A DNA stretch of 8,129 bases from Thermoplasmata archaeon (GTDB taxonomy: Archaea > Thermoplasmatota > Thermoplasmata > Thermoplasmatales > Thermoplasmataceae), in assembly GCA_021850745.1 (NCBI GenBank), contig JAJZKX010000063.1, positions 1-8,129 on the forward strand. The letters are read 5' to 3'. Below, in pieces: positions 5,671 to 8,129 of the stretch. Made by a program: the position numbers and the translations under genes. The first letter of the stretch is position 1; each line of letters starts with the position of its first letter. Below the pieces are notes generated by a model. The model had not been told where the DNA came from and ran no database searches. It saw only the letters and a program-made list of their open reading frames with translations.

Positions 5671-8129
5671 CTATTGTGGATCTTTCTTTTTTCGAGGCCT
5701 AATATTTTGGGTCAAATTTAAGGAGATTATGACGATGGTGAAAGTCACAACTCCTATGTAACCTAATGCGACTTCCCCTATCAACAAATTATTTGCGGTT
5801 ACCTTTACATCGCTTGCGCTGCCGTAATAAATGAATATATGAGACCCGTCAGATCCGTCCAACAGATTATTCATCACTGAACCATTGTCTGTTATTAAAA
5901 TAGCCCTGCTGTAATATCCGTTATAGATGCTGTAAAAGACACCTCTGCTGCCGGACGATGATATGTTTCCTTCAATGGCTGCGCATATCCTAGTATTGTT
6001 GTCCAGCGTCTCGGTAAGACCTGGTGAAAGGGATAAAATTGTATAGTTCATGGGATTACTTTGGCTGGATTTGTTACCTGGCAATACTACTAAAGACAGT
6101 GTATTTTGTGTGGGGTTTTGGAAAACAACCCCATTGGCATGAGCAACATTCCCAAAAAAAGAGGATTCATTCAATGTGCAGAAGTTGTAATACGTGAAAT
6201 TCAAATTTTCTAACACCACTGTTTGGTTGTAATTGCTTATCAAAATCTTGTAACCAAAAAATGTTGAATCCGCAGGAATGGACCCATTGATTTGAACAGA
6301 ATTAATCCCAGTTCTGTTATTTAGTGCAACGTTCCTGTATGCCTGGAAATTGCTTGCATTACCTGGCTTGTAAATTAATTTCATGTCTATTTTGCCACTG
6401 AAGTTTGAAGGCAAAGTGTAAGAAAAACTAGAGGAATAAGTTCTGTTCCAAATGGATTGGGGACTCACATTATTGCTCAAATTCATCCCGGTACCCCCGT
6501 ATAACAAGGTCTCGCTTGAGCTATTGTTCAGGGAGGTAAATCTGAAAGCACCCTTGGAGAAATTCACAAGACTGCTTCCTTTCTCACTCACTGTTGAAAA
6601 TGGCCCAACGTTGATTGCAGAAGAGTTCTGGTTCATATTATTTTGGATATACGTTATATTTTGGTTAAGGAACCTGCTATTCTCAAAGTATGCGCCCGCC
6701 TGGTTTGTAAAATTATCTGGTAATCTAAACTTTGGCAATTCAACAATGTTTAATGAACGCAGCTCCGCGGGACTGATTACTCCAATACCTGAGCTTATGT
6801 TATTTCCAGTATCGGGGGTAAAGGAAACGTTGTAGCCCAGTGCTCCAAAGATTGAGTAAGAATAAGGTCTTGAAATATCACTGTTATGGGTGGATAACAA
6901 GAGATTTGATTTGTAGAAATCGTTATGCACTCCCGGAACCCTGAAAACAATGGTTTGGTTGCCTTGGTACATTATAGATAGTTCTTTGATTTTCAGGAAG
7001 AATGATACAGTACCATTGTAATTTTCAAATCCATACTGGGTAAAGGGGTTTAGGCGGCCATCCATGCTCTGAATGTCCTGGTTCGTGATTACAATGTATC
7101 CAACGCTGTGGGAAATAAGATACTGGTAGGCATCATTGTACAATCCTTTTCCTGCAATAACAGAAAATGTACTCAAAGATACTGCCGAGCTGGGCAATTC
7201 AACTGTAAATTCATTGGTTGCTGGTCCGCCAATCCACATCACATTTTTGCTGGAGGAATTCTGAACCACAATATTAAATGCGTGAACCACTGACGGGGAT
7301 ATGTTGGTTGGTGCCAGCGCCCCTTTTGCCTCGATGGAATTGCCAATGGGAAAAGAGCTAGGGGAATATCTCATTGGGTAGTATGTGCCATTGAAGGCTT
7401 GCCAACCTGATGTAAGTACAAAAAACGCAATTAAAATTACAAGGGCTCTTGAAGCATAGAGCCAAATTTTTCTGGCCTGGACCCTATCTTTTATTCTGGA
7501 TTTCTTCTTGATGGATTCATTAGCTTCTCCAGGGTTCAGGTGAACATCTTCCGTTCTGGACGGTAACTTATAAGATAGGAGCTGCAGAACTGTCACTGAA
7601 AATAAACCGTAGTAGCCTGCAGCAATAAGTCCAATAAAATGCTCAGGGAGTGCGAAGGATGTGGTTATGGCAGAACCTATCAGCGGAACCCCAGAGAGGT
7701 AGGAGATGAAATGGAAGATCATATCAATGTGAGCTAGGTTTGCGAACAAATCCCCCAAAATGACTAGCATAAGCCAAGCAGAGGTAAATTTCAGGAATCT
7801 TCGGGCAAAAAGAGAAGAAAGGGAGAAAACTGGGATTGCACACATGGCAATGAACCATAGTACTGTGAACTCGCCAGAAGGGAAAAGGATCTGATTTTGA
7901 TTCATTATGGTGGGAAGCGAATATAGTTGGTGTCCATACAACAATACAGTGGGCGGGGAAATGGCCAAGGTTGACCAGAAATAACCCAGAAGAAGCAGAG
8001 GATTATACCAGTTTATATTGTTGCTGACATCCATCAAAGAAGTGAGATTGAAGGGGCGAAAACCTCCTGCATAGGAAACAGGTATTCCAGGGGTTCCCAT
8101 AAGGTAGAACTGGGAAAGCAAGAATAGAA
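5671..8129 (-). CDS. Large membrane protein with sequon-rich ectodomain, possible GT-C type enzyme (5' truncated)
   Basis: The frame stays open to the right edge, so the N-terminus is missing and the protein exceeds 816 residues. Counting from the TTG codon at 8121, likely membrane helices lie near 85-103, 113-130, 161-184 and 219-236, with a further hydrophobic segment around 41-62. A basic loop (204-217) precedes the last of these. Residues about 240-776 are one long extracytoplasmic region, rich in Asn, Ser, Thr and Tyr, with beta-strand patterning. A final helix (about 779-803) is followed by RPRKKKDPQ, a positive-inside tail. A GVPLIG-x-ALPEHF segment (144-162), and YLISHSVGYIVITNQD (334-349) followed by a strand ending IVFRVPG (391-397), recall large GT-C or YfhO-like proteins, in which a soluble domain follows the helices; this is a resemblance, not a family assignment. 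Its place beside four glycosyltransferases suggests a role in surface glycan transfer. Confidence 0.75.
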   Translation of the reverse strand, partial: LFLLSQFYLMGTPGIPVSYAGGFRPFNLTSLMDVSNNINWYNPLLLLGYFWSTLAISPPTVLLYGHQLYSLPTIMNQNQILFPSGEFTVLWFIAMCAIPVFSLSSLFARRFLKFTSAWLMLVILGDLFANLAHIDMIFHFISYLSGVPLIGSAITTSFALPEHFIGLIAAGYYGLFSVTVLQLLSYKLPSRTEDVHLNPGEANESIKKKSRIKDRVQARKIWLYASRALVILIAFFVLTSGWQAFNGTYYPMRYSPSSFPIGNSIEAKGALAPTNISPSVVHAFNIVVQNSSSKNVMWIGGPATNEFTVELPSSAVSLSTFSVIAGKGLYNDAYQYLISHSVGYIVITNQDIQSMDGRLNPFTQYGFENYNGTVSFFLKIKELSIMYQGNQTIVFRVPGVHNDFYKSNLLLSTHNSDISRPYSYSIFGALGYNVSFTPDTGNNISSGIGVISPAELRSLNIVELPKFRLPDNFTNQAGAYFENSRFLNQNITYIQNNMNQNSSAINVGPFSTVSEKGSSLVNFSKGAFRFTSLNNSSSETLLYGGTGMNLSNNVSPQSIWNRTYSSSFSYTLPSNFSGKIDMKLIYKPGNASNFQAYRNVALNNRTGINSVQINGSIPADSTFFGYKILISNYNQTVVLENLNFTYYNFCTLNESSFFGNVAHANGVVFQNPTQNTLSLVVLPGNKSSQSNPMNYTILSLSPGLTETLDNNTRICAAIEGNISSSGSRGVFYSIYNGYYSRAILITDNGSVMNNLLDGSDGSHIFIYYGSASDVKVTANNLLIGEVALGYIGVVTFTIVIISLNLTQNIRPRKKKDPQ

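Noticed and set aside
5385..5702. Plus-strand frame of 105 codons across the gap beside the GT4 gene
   Set aside because: It overlaps both minus-strand neighbours and the GT4 promoter, and shows no recognisable domain; probably chance.
6452..6835. Plus-strand frame of 127 codons inside the large membrane protein
   Set aside because: It is antisense to a continuous, well-patterned coding frame; a shadow.
1..8129. CRISPR array, insertion sequence, tRNA or rRNA
   Set aside because: No regularly spaced repeats, transposase motifs with terminal repeats, cloverleaf-like sequences or rRNA signatures were seen on reading both strands.

Overview
The window most likely comes from an archaeon, possibly a member of the Thermoplasmatales or a related acidophilic euryarchaeon. 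Four things point this way. Ile ATA and Arg AGG/AGA codons are frequent. AT-rich boxes sit about 25-30 bases upstream of several start codons, as in TATA-driven and often leaderless archaeal promoters. The first gene ends in a DUF2079-type membrane protein tail. The extracytoplasmic regions are very rich in N-X-S/T sequons. No rRNA, tRNA, CRISPR array or transposase is visible, so the assignment rests on style rather than on a marker gene.

Layout. Positions 1-792 (+) hold the C-terminal end of a DUF2079-like membrane protein, cut by the window edge. A 99-base gap follows, with a TATA-like box flanked by an inverted repeat and then a Shine-Dalgarno-like GGTGA. Next is a GT-B glycosyltransferase (892-1965, +). 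It converges on, and overlaps by 14 bases, a second GT-B enzyme that recalls the WsaF group (1952-3142, -). A 343-base divergent intergenic region leads to a family 2 glycosyltransferase of the dolichyl-phosphate sugar synthase (ALG5/DPM1) type (3486-4334, +). A poly-T terminator separates it from a convergent third GT-B enzyme (4380-5483, -). A 187-base gap with several palindromes separates that from a very large membrane protein (5671-8129, -). It has a multi-helix N-terminal part, an ectodomain of about 540 residues with about 28 sequons, and a single C-terminal anchor. It runs off the right edge.

Reading them together: this looks like part of a locus for building and displaying a cell-surface glycan. 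The family 2 enzyme would load a sugar onto a polyprenyl phosphate carrier, the three GT-B enzymes would extend a glycan from nucleotide sugars at the cytoplasmic face, and the two large membrane proteins have the shape of GT-C type enzymes that use lipid-linked sugars on the outer face. The individual families are seen in the sequence; the joint pathway is inference. There is no oligosaccharyltransferase (AglB), flippase or nucleotide-sugar synthesis gene in the window to anchor it.

Base composition changes across the window. Hand-counted 60-base lines in the 892-1965 gene are about 52% GC, while lines in the family 2 enzyme and the right-hand membrane protein are about 30-43%. This suggests genes of mixed origin, as is common in surface-glycan loci. 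I found no clearly undescribed system. The best leads are the unassigned sequon-rich membrane protein, the inverted repeat straddling the promoter at 834-856, and a possible 38-residue membrane peptide at 3154-3270.
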